A stretch of DNA of 64,000 nucleotides from contig OY770021.1 of the NCBI GenBank assembly GCA_963669315.1, forward strand, positions 2,108,001 to 2,172,000. Reading direction: 5' to 3'. Under the pieces are notes generated by a model, which saw only the letters and a list, made by a program, of their open reading frames with translations, did no database searches and was not told where the DNA came from. Shown piece after piece: positions 1 to 7,951 of the stretch; within the stretch, counting starts at the first letter, position 1; every line of letters starts with the position of its first letter. Source of the DNA: SZUA-547 sp963669315. GTDB lineage: Bacteria > Pseudomonadota > Alphaproteobacteria > Rhodobacterales > Rhodobacteraceae. Position numbers and translations under genes: made by a program.

Positions 1-372
1 CAGAAGCAGCACGCCAAATACCCCGCCCACCGCCGAAGCGAGGAATGAAAGCTGCAGCGCTCTCGCGCCTTCGCCCTTCTTCGCCATCTTGTTGCCGTCC
101 AGCGTGGTCGCGATGTTTGCAGGCGCCCCGGGAATTTTAAGCAAGATCGCACTGACCGCGCCGCCGGCGACTGTCGAAGTGTAGGCCGCGCCCAGAAGGA
201 TCAGCCCATGGACCGCTTCCAAATGGAAGGTGAACGGAATCAAAAGGGCGACCGCCATTGTCGGAGACAAACCGGGCGTTGCGCCCAGGATCAGGCCTCC
301 GACCGTACCCGCGAGAAGCAGAGCGAACGAGACCGGCGAGAATACTTCGCCAAAATAGAGCAGAAACTCCAC
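1..372 (-). CDS. tctA: Tripartite tricarboxylate transporter permease, TctA family (N-terminal part; gene runs off the left edge)
   Basis: This is the large membrane subunit of a tripartite tricarboxylate transporter, a secondary carrier that works with a periplasmic binding protein (TctC) and a small membrane subunit (TctB). The reverse strand reads 124 codons with no stop before the window ends. A GTG start at 372 has a GGGAGGA Shine-Dalgarno at 378-384. The product begins MEFLLYFGEVFSPVSF and carries the family's conserved ATPGLSPTMAVALLIPF segment and a GAAYTSTVAGGAVSAILLKI stretch followed by PGAPANIATTLDGN. Both hydrophobic segments and Gly/Pro-rich loops are typical of TctA. It is divergent from a LacI-type regulator with a palindromic operator between them, so that regulator probably controls it. 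The tctB and tctC partners, if present, lie outside the window. The substrate cannot be deduced. Confidence 0.9.
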   Translation of the reverse strand, partial: MEFLLYFGEVFSPVSFALLLAGTVGGLILGATPGLSPTMAVALLIPFTFHLEAVHGLILLGAAYTSTVAGGAVSAILLKIPGAPANIATTLDGNKMAKKGEGARALQLSFLASAVGGVFGVLLL

Positions 373-441
373 TGGGATCCTCCCATTTTTAGATCAAGGC
401 GTTTTGGCCCTAAAAAAAAGCCTACATAATGAAAATTAGTT

Positions 442-455
442 TGCAAACGTTTTCA
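442..455. promoter_or_regulatory. Candidate LacI-family operator between tctA and the regulator gene
   Basis: TGCAAACGTTTTCA is a 14-bp near-perfect palindrome (one mismatched pair) centred on CG, the usual form of LacI/GalR-family operators. It lies in an AT-rich 103-bp gap between the divergent starts of tctA (372) and the LacI regulator (476). Position and symmetry suggest control of both genes; binding itself is inferred. Confidence 0.6.
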
Positions 456-475
456 TATTTTAGTAAAAAACACTT

Positions 476-1537
476 ATGAAACACGGCGGTAAGGAAAAAC
501 TTGTCGACATCACGACCGTTGCAAAGCGAGCTAAAGTCTCGCCTTCGACGGTTTCGCGATTCTTTAATCATCCGGATCTTGTGCGCGCAGATACGCGCAA
601 ACGGATCGAGATCGCGTGCGAAAAACTCGGCTATATTCGGAACCGTCGAGCAAACACTCTGCGCGGCCTCAGGTCCGGGACGGTCGGCCTGATCGTCCCA
701 ACAGTCGACAACGCGATTTTCGCTCAGTTGATTCAGGCCTTTGCAGACCAGTTGAACTCACGTGAGTTGACGCTGTTGATCGGAACACACGGATACGATC
801 TCGATTTGGAGACTAAATTACTGCGTTCGTTGCTTGAACATCGAGTTGACGGAATTGCTATGATAGGTCTCGAACACACCGACGCGTCCTATGCGATGAT
901 CCGATCGCAAGAAATTCCGGCGATAGCGCTGTGGAACTATGCAGCGGACGCCTCGATCAGCTGTTTCGGTCCTGAAAACAGCGAGGCCGGACGGCGCGTC
1001 GCTCAGCATATTATCGATCTTGGTCACAAGGAAATCGCGCTGATATTTCCAGATCTTACCGGCAATGACAGAGCGAAAGATCGCTTCGATGGCGTAATGG
1101 AAGTCTTTGCCGAAGCGGGAATTGTAATTCCCTTAAGTCGGATACTATCGACGCCCTACGATGCTGGCGCCGCGAAGATCGCGGCGATGGATCTTCTGCG
1201 ACAGCAGGCTCGGCCAAGCGCCGTAATATGCGGCAACGACATCATCGCACGCGGCGTCATATTCGCGGGTCAGGCCTTGGAGCTTGATATCCCGGGCGAA
1301 TTGTCAGTGGTGGGAATTGGAGATTTTGCAGGGTCGGCCGAGATGGAGCCGGGACTAACGAGTGTCAGGATGCCGGCCAAGCGTATTGGCAAGCTGGGCG
1401 CCCAGGCCCTAATTGACGCGTTGGAAGTCCGTGGCTCCAAAAAGATCACTAAACGGCGGTTCGAACTTACACTAGTAAAACGCCGGTCTACGGGCGAGCC
1501 GAATGGGTCCGTTTTGAATTCAAGATCCGCCATCTAA
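476..1537 (+). CDS. LacI/GalR-family transcriptional regulator
   Basis: This is a full-length LacI-type regulator of 353 aa. The N-terminal helix-turn-helix lies at about residues 10-60, with VDITTVAKRAKVSPSTVSRF followed by the hinge region ending in RRANTLRG. A periplasmic-binding-protein-like sensor domain occupies about residues 68-340 (SGTVGLIVPTVDNAIFAQL near its start, LSVVGIGDF near its end). The C-terminus has the family's LVKRRSTGEP ending. The ATG at 476 lacks an obvious Shine-Dalgarno but is the only start that keeps the HTH complete. It is divergent from tctA across a palindromic operator, so local control of the carboxylate transporter and autoregulation are likely. The ligand is unknown. 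The gene is more AT-rich than the core genes further right. Confidence 0.9.
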   Translation: MKHGGKEKLVDITTVAKRAKVSPSTVSRFFNHPDLVRADTRKRIEIACEKLGYIRNRRANTLRGLRSGTVGLIVPTVDNAIFAQLIQAFADQLNSRELTLLIGTHGYDLDLETKLLRSLLEHRVDGIAMIGLEHTDASYAMIRSQEIPAIALWNYAADASISCFGPENSEAGRRVAQHIIDLGHKEIALIFPDLTGNDRAKDRFDGVMEVFAEAGIVIPLSRILSTPYDAGAAKIAAMDLLRQQARPSAVICGNDIIARGVIFAGQALELDIPGELSVVGIGDFAGSAEMEPGLTSVRMPAKRIGKLGAQALIDALEVRGSKKITKRRFELTLVKRRSTGEPNGSVLNSRSAI

Positions 1538-1699
1538 CCGAACCACTTGGACCACCGGATCATCCCGCGTTTTCGCCGCTTCTGTTGGCGATATTGTCCG
1601 ATTCCTACTGCCGCATTACCTTTGCCGAACGGAAGCGAAGACCCTCGGGTCCGTCGGGCGGTTCTGCGCGACGGCATGAGCGAACGGACGGCTGTGCTG

Positions 1700-1816
1700 G
1701 CCCTCAAGAACGATGCGGATCTTTTCTTCAGCCGAGTGACGCTTGCGTGTCTTCCGGCGGATGTCTTTGACGACGCGATCGGCTGTCGATTTCGTAGTCC
1801 CGGGTTTCCGTCTCAT
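1700..1816 (-). mobile_element. IS3-type transposase remnant (N-terminal fragment of OrfA)
   Basis: On the reverse strand an ATG at 1816, preceded by AAGGAGTGGAG, opens a frame reading MRRKPG... and then KDIRRKTRKRHSAEEKIRIV followed by LEG. This is the conserved N-terminus of IS3-family OrfA proteins with a basic start and a helix-turn-helix. The similarity stops after LEG: the expected continuation (of the LRGEESIAELCRREG type) is absent, and the frame runs into unrelated residues and a stop near 1616. No OrfB, terminal inverted repeats or target duplication were found. The 368 bp between 1537 and 1906 hold nothing else recognisable. It is a scar of an old insertion beside a truncated LacI gene. 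Confidence 0.6.
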
Positions 1817-1905
1817 CTCCACTCCTTGGTGGTTACGATGAGACCAAAACCCTCCGTTAGACAGTCACATCAAATCGGCCCATAGGCGCTGACGGGTGAC
1901 AGGAA

Positions 1906-2472
1906 TTGCCTACGGAGCCGATTGGACACGCCGTCGGGTTCTCCAACGCCGCGACGATGGAGCTGATGGTTGAGCATCTCGTCTTGCAAGACTTCAAGCG
2001 GATCGCATTCATCGGCGGCGGCGACGAGAACGACACGCGAGGTTCGGAACGTCAACGGGAGGCCGCGCGCGCATTGGACGACCGAGGAATAGCCGCCTTA
2101 CGTCGGATCGCCGCCGGTCAGCCTCCGATCTCAATGCGAGAGGGCGCAGACGCTATGGCGAGTCTTCTGGAGACCTTCCCCGACACTCAGGCTGTCATCT
2201 GCATTTCGGATCTCTCCGCCTTCGGAGCGCTCACTGAATGCATGCGACGCGGCGTACGGGTGCCGGAGGATATCGCCTTGGCTGGTTTCGGCGCCTTCGG
2301 CATCTCGGGAATATCGGTGCCCACGATCACTAACATCGATCCCCATTCGCCCGAGATCGGGTCGCATGCGGCCGATTTGTTCATCTTACTGCTACGCGGG
2401 CCCAACACTGGCGACGGTCCGATTTCGGTTGAGATTACGCCAACATTGAGTGTCGGAGAATCGACTGGCTGA
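1906..2472 (+). pseudogene. LacI-family regulator lacking its DNA-binding domain (5'-truncated)
   Basis: The frame encodes only the C-terminal part of a LacI-type sensor domain. It begins at LPTEPIGHAVGFSN, which in intact GntR-like LacI regulators falls in mid-protein. It continues through FKRIAFIGGG, a DTQAVICISDLSAFGAL segment and VPEDIALAGFGAFGIS, and ends SVEITPTLSVGESTG. An in-frame TGA lies at 1897-1899, nine bases before the TTG at 1906, so no HTH is fused upstream. The missing half is replaced by sequence carrying an IS3 remnant, which suggests an insertion or deletion removed the 5' end. A DNA-free ligand-binding protein could still be made, but a pseudogene is more likely. Confidence 0.75.
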
Positions 2473-2677
2473 GTTCGCTTGACAACCAGCACTATGAGCT
2501 TCTCAGCTAACTTCTGAAGTGGTGAGGAATAGCGCTGGATGACAGTTGGATTTCAGGCCTGATGTTTCGCAATGCTAACGCTTGCAAATTTTTTTGATCA
2601 GATTGCCGCGACCGGCAGCTGCTCGCGTGAATCCAAGGCATTGTTTTGATAACGCCATATTGTCATGTTGCAACGCT

Positions 2678-3499
2678 ATGAGCTTCCAGTCCAAAAACAG
2701 ATCGCAGATCGAGATGCCCGGCCGGTCATGGCGCCGCAGGTTACACCACTTCGTCAGCGATTGGGTCGATGGAGTTCTTCGATCCGGTCGCAATGTCCGG
2801 CCATGGAAAGGACGCTTCGAAGGGCAGTCGCTGTGTATCGTAGCGAGCGGTCCCTCGGCCCGCGCGCTTGATTTCCCGGCGCTTGACGCTGCGCCTGTAC
2901 GTGTGATGACAGTTAACAACTCGTTGCGGATGTTCGCTGGGTCTCGCATCGATTTTCATGCCGTTTCAGATAGCCAGTGTATGGCGGAAAACGTTGCCGA
3001 CTGGTCCGAGCTTGATGTGGAGATCGGAGCGGGCATCTACAGAGCTGAATTTGAAAACTTAATACGTGACCAAGGTCACATTGGGCGCCTCAATGACGTG
3101 CTCTATGTTGGTTGCCGTAGTGGTGGACTGATCAAGAGAGGCTTCCAGCACGACTTATCACGAGGCATCGGCAACGACTTCAGTGTTATCTGCTTTGCGG
3201 CGCAGGTAGCCCTTTACTTGGGCTTTCAGGAAGTTGGCCTTGCTGGAGTGGATCTGAATTGGAGTGGCCCAAACCCATACTCTTATGAGATGTCCGATCG
3301 AGATCGCGCCGTCGAACGGAGTGATGCGGTTGCCCGCAAGCGTCATCAAGTTGCAAATGCTCAGACGGAATTCGCGTTGCTGCGAGAAGGCTACGATGCT
3401 GTTGGGGCGCGTCTCCTGGCGATCCAACCAACCGGTATCGAGACATTGCCGACGGTGTCGTTGAGCAAGTTTTTAGAGAACTCGGCAATTGACCGATAA
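2678..3499 (+). CDS. MptE/DUF115- or sialyltransferase-like protein (putative surface polysaccharide enzyme)
   Basis: The product is about 273 aa from the ATG at 2678; the frame is open further upstream to a TTG at 2582, and ATG 2714 is another option. A Rossmann-like nucleotide-binding motif, LCIVASGPSARALDF, sits near residues 52-66. VMTVNNSLRMF follows, then a later IGNDFSVICFAAQVALYLGF and EVGLAGVDLNWSG. This arrangement of a GPS loop, VNN strand and second-half LGF..V.L.GVDL is shared by DUF115/MptE-like proteins and by GT42-type sialyltransferases, both used in polysaccharide or flagellar glycosylation. No signal peptide or membrane helix is evident. It stands alone between transposase remnants in AT-richer DNA, which fits horizontally acquired cargo. 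The exact reaction is not deducible. Confidence 0.55.
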   Translation: MSFQSKNRSQIEMPGRSWRRRLHHFVSDWVDGVLRSGRNVRPWKGRFEGQSLCIVASGPSARALDFPALDAAPVRVMTVNNSLRMFAGSRIDFHAVSDSQCMAENVADWSELDVEIGAGIYRAEFENLIRDQGHIGRLNDVLYVGCRSGGLIKRGFQHDLSRGIGNDFSVICFAAQVALYLGFQEVGLAGVDLNWSGPNPYSYEMSDRDRAVERSDAVARKRHQVANAQTEFALLREGYDAVGARLLAIQPTGIETLPTVSLSKFLENSAIDR

Positions 3500-4048
3500 A
3501 GCGGCGGAGCCGACTCTGCGCGGTTCGTATGCCCCTCCGTTGTTCTTCCCCCTAAAACTTGGCCACCCTTTGGACTGAGAATTGGGGAATGGACTTTAAA
3601 CCGGTTTTAGTCCTGGCGTTATGCGACCTTCAGGGCTGGCTTCAGTTGGTCAGCGAACTCGGTCGCCGTCAAACCGAGGAGTGCTGAACGCGGTCGAGGG
3701 GGTCTTCGCCAAACTCTCCAGGCGTCGGTTGAAGCATGGCGTGTTTCATTCGGTCATGGACTTGCAGGCCGCCATCAATCGATTCACCGCGAGCACAACG
3801 ACACCGAGGCCAAACCCTTCATCTGGCGCGCCGACCCCGACCAGATCATCGCTGCCAGAAATCGAGGGCTCCAAATGTTGGGTTCAATCCACTAGGCGTT
3901 GCAGCCCGATTGATTTCAGTCATTACGACTTCCTGGATCCAGCCTGTACTAGCAAGATAGCTGCGCCCAATAGAAGGGATTGCAGAACTGCTGGGACGGC
4001 GCCATGTCGTGAACCCGTTTACGGGGCTCTGCAACAGAGGGAAAACAG
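3500..4048. other. Gene-poor stretch with an IS630 scar
   Basis: Between the MptE-like gene and the PiT gene, only an IS630-type transposase remnant (3683-3895) is recognisable. Nothing coding was seen at 3500-3682. The last 150 bp before the GTG at 4049 probably contain the promoter of the phosphate cluster, but no convincing -35/-10 pair was identified. Confidence 0.5.
3683..3895 (+). mobile_element. IS630-family transposase remnant, C-terminus with a one-base frameshift
   Basis: Starting at 3683 the frame reads LNAVEGVFAKLSRRRLKHGV and FHSVMDLQAAINRF, the C-terminal block of IS630 transposases. After CGATTCACCGCG the expected GAGCACAAC reads AGCACAAC. Restoring one base gives EHNDTEAKPFIWRADPDQII in the next frame, followed by AARNRGLQMLGSIH and TAG at 3893-3895, the normal end of the family. 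The upstream two thirds of the transposase, including the DDE residues before the NAVEG block, are missing. It is inactive and marks another old insertion at the left edge of the core genome. Confidence 0.8.
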
Positions 4049-5620
4049 GTGAGACTCAGGGAGTACGTCAAGATCGAAAACGCGGCGGATCTCAGTCGCA
4101 GTGAAGTTGGCCGTTTGGGGACCGCCGTCATCTTCATCGTCGTGGTGTTGGTCTACACAAGCGCGACGTTCGCGCATATCGAGCAATCCCATATGCTGGT
4201 GGCCGCAGCGGTCATCGGCGCCTACATGGCGATCAATATCGGCGCCAACGATGTCGCCAACAATGTCGGCCCTGCGGTTGGGTCCTTTGCCCTGACCCTG
4301 ACCTCCGCCATCGTGATTGCGGCGATCTTCGAGGCTGGCGGCGCCATCATCGCCGGCGGTGATGTGGTCAATACAGTCAAAAAGGGAATCATCGATCCCG
4401 CCGACATCCGCGACAAGGATGTCTTTGTCTGGGTGATGATGGGCGCGCTGATGGGCGCTGCGGTCTGGCTTAACACTGCGACATGGCTGGGGGCGCCGGT
4501 TTCCACGACGCACTCCATTGTTGGCGGTGTTATGGGAGCGGGGATCGCCGCCGCCGGTTGGGGGATCGTGAACTGGGATTCCATGGCCAAGATCGCGTTC
4601 AGCTGGGTCGTATCCCCGGTTACCGGCGGCCTGGTCGCCGCGGGATTCCTTTACGTCCTGAAAACCACGGTCTTTTTCAAAGACGATCCGATTTCAGCCG
4701 CCAGGCGCGTGGTTCCCGCGATGATCGCGATCATGGCGTGGGCGTTCACGACCTATCTTGCGCTGAAGGGGGTCAAGAAGCTGATTTCCGTTTCTTTCCC
4801 AACCGCCCTGTTTGCGGGCCTCATTATGGCCGTGCTTACCTTTGTTATCGTGCGGCCGATGATAGCCCGGGCGGCGCCGAACCTTACCGCTGATCGCGCG
4901 GGAGTGAACCGGCTCTTCACCATACCGCTCATTTTTGCGGCGGCGCTGCTCAGCTTTGCGCACGGCGCCAATGACGTCGCGAACGCCGTCGGCCCGTTGG
5001 CGGGAATCGCCGATGTTATGACCGAAGGCGAGGGCGGAGGAAAAGTCGCGATACCCTTGTGGGTCATGGTGATCGGCGCCGCTGGCATATCAGTGGGGCT
5101 CGCCCTGTTCGGTCCAAAGCTTATTCGCACGGTTGGGACGGAAATAACCGAGCTTGACCGTGCACGGGCGTTCTGCATCGCGCTCGCCGCGGCGATCACG
5201 GTGATTATCGCGAGCCAACTGGGCATGCCAATCAGTTCTACGCATGTCGCGTTGGGCGGGGTCTTCGGAGTCGGGTTCCTCCGCGAGTTTCTTGATCAGC
5301 GCCTTGGCCGCGTGATCCAGAATGTGCTGGCCCGCCACGAAGGTCAGGCGGACTTCGCCCAGGCCGAGGTGGTGTTGGCGAATTTTCGCGACGCCCCGCC
5401 GGAAGACAAGAAGCGCATTCTGACGGAACTCAAAAAAATGGGCCCCGAGGCGGTGATCACCGCTGCGCAGCGCAAAGAGCTTCACAAAGCGCTGAAACGA
5501 CAGCTCGTCAAGCGGTCCTCTTTGCTGAAGATCGTTTCCGCCTGGATCATTACGGTGCCTGTCTCAGGATTTCTGGCCGCCATGTTCTACTTTGCCCTAC
5601 GAGGAATGATGCTTCCCTGA
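4049..5620 (+). CDS. pit: PiT-family inorganic phosphate permease
   Basis: This inner-membrane carrier takes up inorganic phosphate, usually as a metal-phosphate complex with protons or Na+. The 523-aa length fits the family. Both PiT signature repeats are present: GANDVANNVGP at about residues 65-75 and GANDVANAVGP near 306-316. They sit in the two homologous membrane halves separated by a hydrophilic region, and a charged cytoplasmic segment (about 410-490) precedes a final membrane helix. The GTG start at 4049 has AGAGGGA six bases upstream. It is followed after 15 bp by a Na/Pi-cotransporter gene, so phosphate enters by two unrelated carriers encoded together. No Pho box was identified. 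Confidence 0.93.
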   Translation: MRLREYVKIENAADLSRSEVGRLGTAVIFIVVVLVYTSATFAHIEQSHMLVAAAVIGAYMAINIGANDVANNVGPAVGSFALTLTSAIVIAAIFEAGGAIIAGGDVVNTVKKGIIDPADIRDKDVFVWVMMGALMGAAVWLNTATWLGAPVSTTHSIVGGVMGAGIAAAGWGIVNWDSMAKIAFSWVVSPVTGGLVAAGFLYVLKTTVFFKDDPISAARRVVPAMIAIMAWAFTTYLALKGVKKLISVSFPTALFAGLIMAVLTFVIVRPMIARAAPNLTADRAGVNRLFTIPLIFAAALLSFAHGANDVANAVGPLAGIADVMTEGEGGGKVAIPLWVMVIGAAGISVGLALFGPKLIRTVGTEITELDRARAFCIALAAAITVIIASQLGMPISSTHVALGGVFGVGFLREFLDQRLGRVIQNVLARHEGQADFAQAEVVLANFRDAPPEDKKRILTELKKMGPEAVITAAQRKELHKALKRQLVKRSSLLKIVSAWIITVPVSGFLAAMFYFALRGMMLP

Positions 5621-5635
5621 GAGCGGACAAGAACC

Positions 5636-7468
5636 ATGAAAAGATTCCTCCTTCCCGTCATCGTAGGCCTGTTGCTCATCGGCTTCTGGATCAGCGACGA
5701 CTTTCAGGTGATCTCGGCGGGCGTCGCCATATTTCTCTTTGGCATGCTTATGTTGGAGGACGGATTCAAGCAGTACAGCGGTGGCGTGCTGGAGCGAATC
5801 CTCACGGCGACGACCAATTCCGTTCCCAAATCACTGGGCTTCGGCATTCTGTCGACGACCATCATGCAGTCAAGTTCGCTCGTCTCGGTGATCACCATCT
5901 CGTTCCTGAGCGCGGGTCTGATTTCACTGACCGCCGGCGTGGGCATCATCTTCGGCGCCAATATCGGAACGACGACCGGAGCGTGGCTGGTCGCCGGATT
6001 CGGCCTCAAAGTGAAAATATCCGCTTACGCCATGCCGCTGCTCGCGCTGGGCGCAGTGATGGCGTTCCAGCGGTCCAAACATATTCGGGGCGCGGGGCTT
6101 GTCCTTGCTGGGCTCGGCTTCCTGTTTCTTGGCATCCACTACATGAAAGAAGGCTTCGAGACATTCAAGGACCAGTTCGACCTCACCCGTCTCGCGCTCG
6201 GCGGCGTCATCGGACTTATCGTTTATACGCTGGTCGGCGCACTGGCGACGGTCGTCATGCAGTCCAGCCACGCAACGATGGTGCTTGTGATCACTGCGCT
6301 GGCGGCGGGGCAGATCGCCTATGAGAACGCTCTTGCGCTGGCGATCGGCGCCAATATCGGCACGACGATCACCGCGATTATGGGGTCGCTTTCGGCAAAC
6401 TATCAGGGGAAGCGCCTGGCGCTCGCCCATGTGATCTTCAATGTAACCACCGCAGGGGTGGCGCTCATTTTTATCGTTCCCCTTCGCGAGGCCGTTGATT
6501 TCGTTAGCTCTTCGGTCGGCATCTCTAATGATGACTATGCTTTGAAACTCGCGGTCTTCCACACCATTTTCAACGTGCTGGGCGTTGCGATCATGCTGCC
6601 GGTGCTGCGTAAGCTGATCAGCTTCCTGACGCAGACCATCAAGACGACTACGTTGGACTTGAGCCAGCCGCGCTATCTGACTGAGGCTGTCGACGAGTTT
6701 CCTGAAACTGTCCGGGTCGCGCTCGAAAAGGAAGTGAAGCATCTCTACGAAAACGCGGTCGAATTGATCACCCACGGACTCAACCTGCACCGGCACGAAC
6801 TGTTCGCCGCGGATGACGTCTCTGCGGTGGTGAGGAAGAGCCGCGCGCCATTCGACTTCGACCTGGACGCCACATATGAGCACCGGGTCAAATCGCTCTA
6901 CACCGCCATTGTCGAGTTCACCACGCGGGTGGGCTCGAAGGACGTATCCTCGAAGATCATGGAGCGGGTGTATGATCTGCGCGATGTCTCGGGGCTGATT
7001 GTCAGGGCGGTAAAGTCGATCAAGCATCTTAGACGCAATATGTCCCTCTACACGTCTCATCCGCAGGGCGCCGTCACCGAGATCTACAATGACCTCCGAA
7101 CCGAAATCGCTCGAATCCTGGTCGAGATCCGGAGGTTGGATCTCGCCGAGCCGGAGGACCGTAGCAGCCTGTGGATGGACGAGGAGCTTGCTCAGATCGA
7201 GCATGACCGGCTTCAATGCAGCCATAGGGTGGAGGAGAAGCTGCGCAGCGGCGAGCTGAGCGCCGACGCAGCCACGTCTTTTCTGAACGACTCCGGTTAC
7301 GCTTACGACGCGATGCGCAATCTCGTGAGCGCGGCCCGGACCTACTACGCCGAGACAGACAGCGCGGTGGATGAAGTCGAGCGCATTTTGTCACTGGACG
7401 ACGACGACGTTTCCGAATTTTTGGATGAAGAAGAGAAGACAGAACAAGCAAGCGGGGGGATCAACTAA
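5636..7468 (+). CDS. Na+/phosphate cotransporter family protein with C-terminal PhoU-like domain
   Basis: This 610-aa protein belongs to the NptA/YjbB-type Na/Pi cotransporters. The membrane half (about residues 1-330) has the two inverted QSS repeats, IMQSSSLVSVITISF near residue 77 and VMQSSHATMVLVI near residue 207, plus FGANIGTTTGAW and IGANIGTTITA. The C-terminal 270 residues are helical and charged, matching the PhoU-like regulatory domain found in bacterial members. Members move phosphate, often outward when cytoplasmic phosphate is high. It lies 15 bp after the PiT gene and 3 bp before a small basic protein, so the three are probably cotranscribed. The pairing suggests phosphate influx and efflux balance, which is inferred. 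Confidence 0.88.
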   Translation: MKRFLLPVIVGLLLIGFWISDDFQVISAGVAIFLFGMLMLEDGFKQYSGGVLERILTATTNSVPKSLGFGILSTTIMQSSSLVSVITISFLSAGLISLTAGVGIIFGANIGTTTGAWLVAGFGLKVKISAYAMPLLALGAVMAFQRSKHIRGAGLVLAGLGFLFLGIHYMKEGFETFKDQFDLTRLALGGVIGLIVYTLVGALATVVMQSSHATMVLVITALAAGQIAYENALALAIGANIGTTITAIMGSLSANYQGKRLALAHVIFNVTTAGVALIFIVPLREAVDFVSSSVGISNDDYALKLAVFHTIFNVLGVAIMLPVLRKLISFLTQTIKTTTLDLSQPRYLTEAVDEFPETVRVALEKEVKHLYENAVELITHGLNLHRHELFAADDVSAVVRKSRAPFDFDLDATYEHRVKSLYTAIVEFTTRVGSKDVSSKIMERVYDLRDVSGLIVRAVKSIKHLRRNMSLYTSHPQGAVTEIYNDLRTEIARILVEIRRLDLAEPEDRSSLWMDEELAQIEHDRLQCSHRVEEKLRSGELSADAATSFLNDSGYAYDAMRNLVSAARTYYAETDSAVDEVERILSLDDDDVSEFLDEEEKTEQASGGIN

Positions 7469-7471
7469 GTC

Positions 7472-7732
7472 ATGCCTGCAAGTCAAGCGTTTGAAAACCT
7501 TAAATCATATCTTGATCGGCTCAAGCGTGGAAAGGCCGACAAGATAAAGCCTTCGCACGTGAAGAAGGTGCTTGAGAAGCTCGAGAAGCGCGAAAAAGAG
7601 CTGCGAAAGCAGAGGAAGGAAACGAAAAAAGAATCAAAGAAAAAGCGGCTGAAGCACAAAATCGCTGTGAACAGAAAGCAGGCGGAACGGGCTCGATGGC
7701 TATTGAAGAAGTTGTCCTCGGTCGGCGATTAG
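7472..7732 (+). CDS. Small lysine-rich coiled-coil protein, unknown function
   Basis: The 86-aa product is extremely rich in Lys, Arg and Glu: KVLEKLEKREKELRKQRKET is followed by KKESKKKRLKHKIAVNRKQA. It should form one long amphipathic helix or coiled coil with a strong positive charge. There is no signal peptide, cysteine or membrane segment. The ATG follows the Na/Pi-cotransporter stop by only 3 bp, so translation is probably coupled. No named family is recognised. A positively charged helix could bind the acidic PhoU-like domain, phosphate-containing polymers or nucleic acid, but this is speculation from composition and position. Confidence 0.75.
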   Translation: MPASQAFENLKSYLDRLKRGKADKIKPSHVKKVLEKLEKREKELRKQRKETKKESKKKRLKHKIAVNRKQAERARWLLKKLSSVGD

Positions 7733-7951
7733 AAATCCAAGGGAAATTTCTGAAAAATTTGGCTTTGATAAGGAGGGCGACTTCGTAGAATTGAAGGATG
7801 GGAAAGCTCAGCTCATTCAGTATATGCATCCGTTCCGTGTAGGCTTGGATTTGCTAGGGCGGGTTTGGACTATTGGCCGCCTTTAAATAGCGAGTATAAG
7901 TCTTGCTTGCTTTCGCGACACATTCAATCCCAGAGTTAATGTCACCGTCGG

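Noticed and set aside
2131..2367. Minus-strand frame within the truncated LacI gene
   Set aside because: Overlaps recognisable LacI-domain coding sequence; no family match.
5924..7225. Long open frame (433 codons) on the minus strand inside the Na/Pi-cotransporter gene
   Set aside because: It is antisense to a clearly coding gene, has Arg/His/Asp-rich composition typical of reverse-frame GC-rich DNA, and shows no motif.
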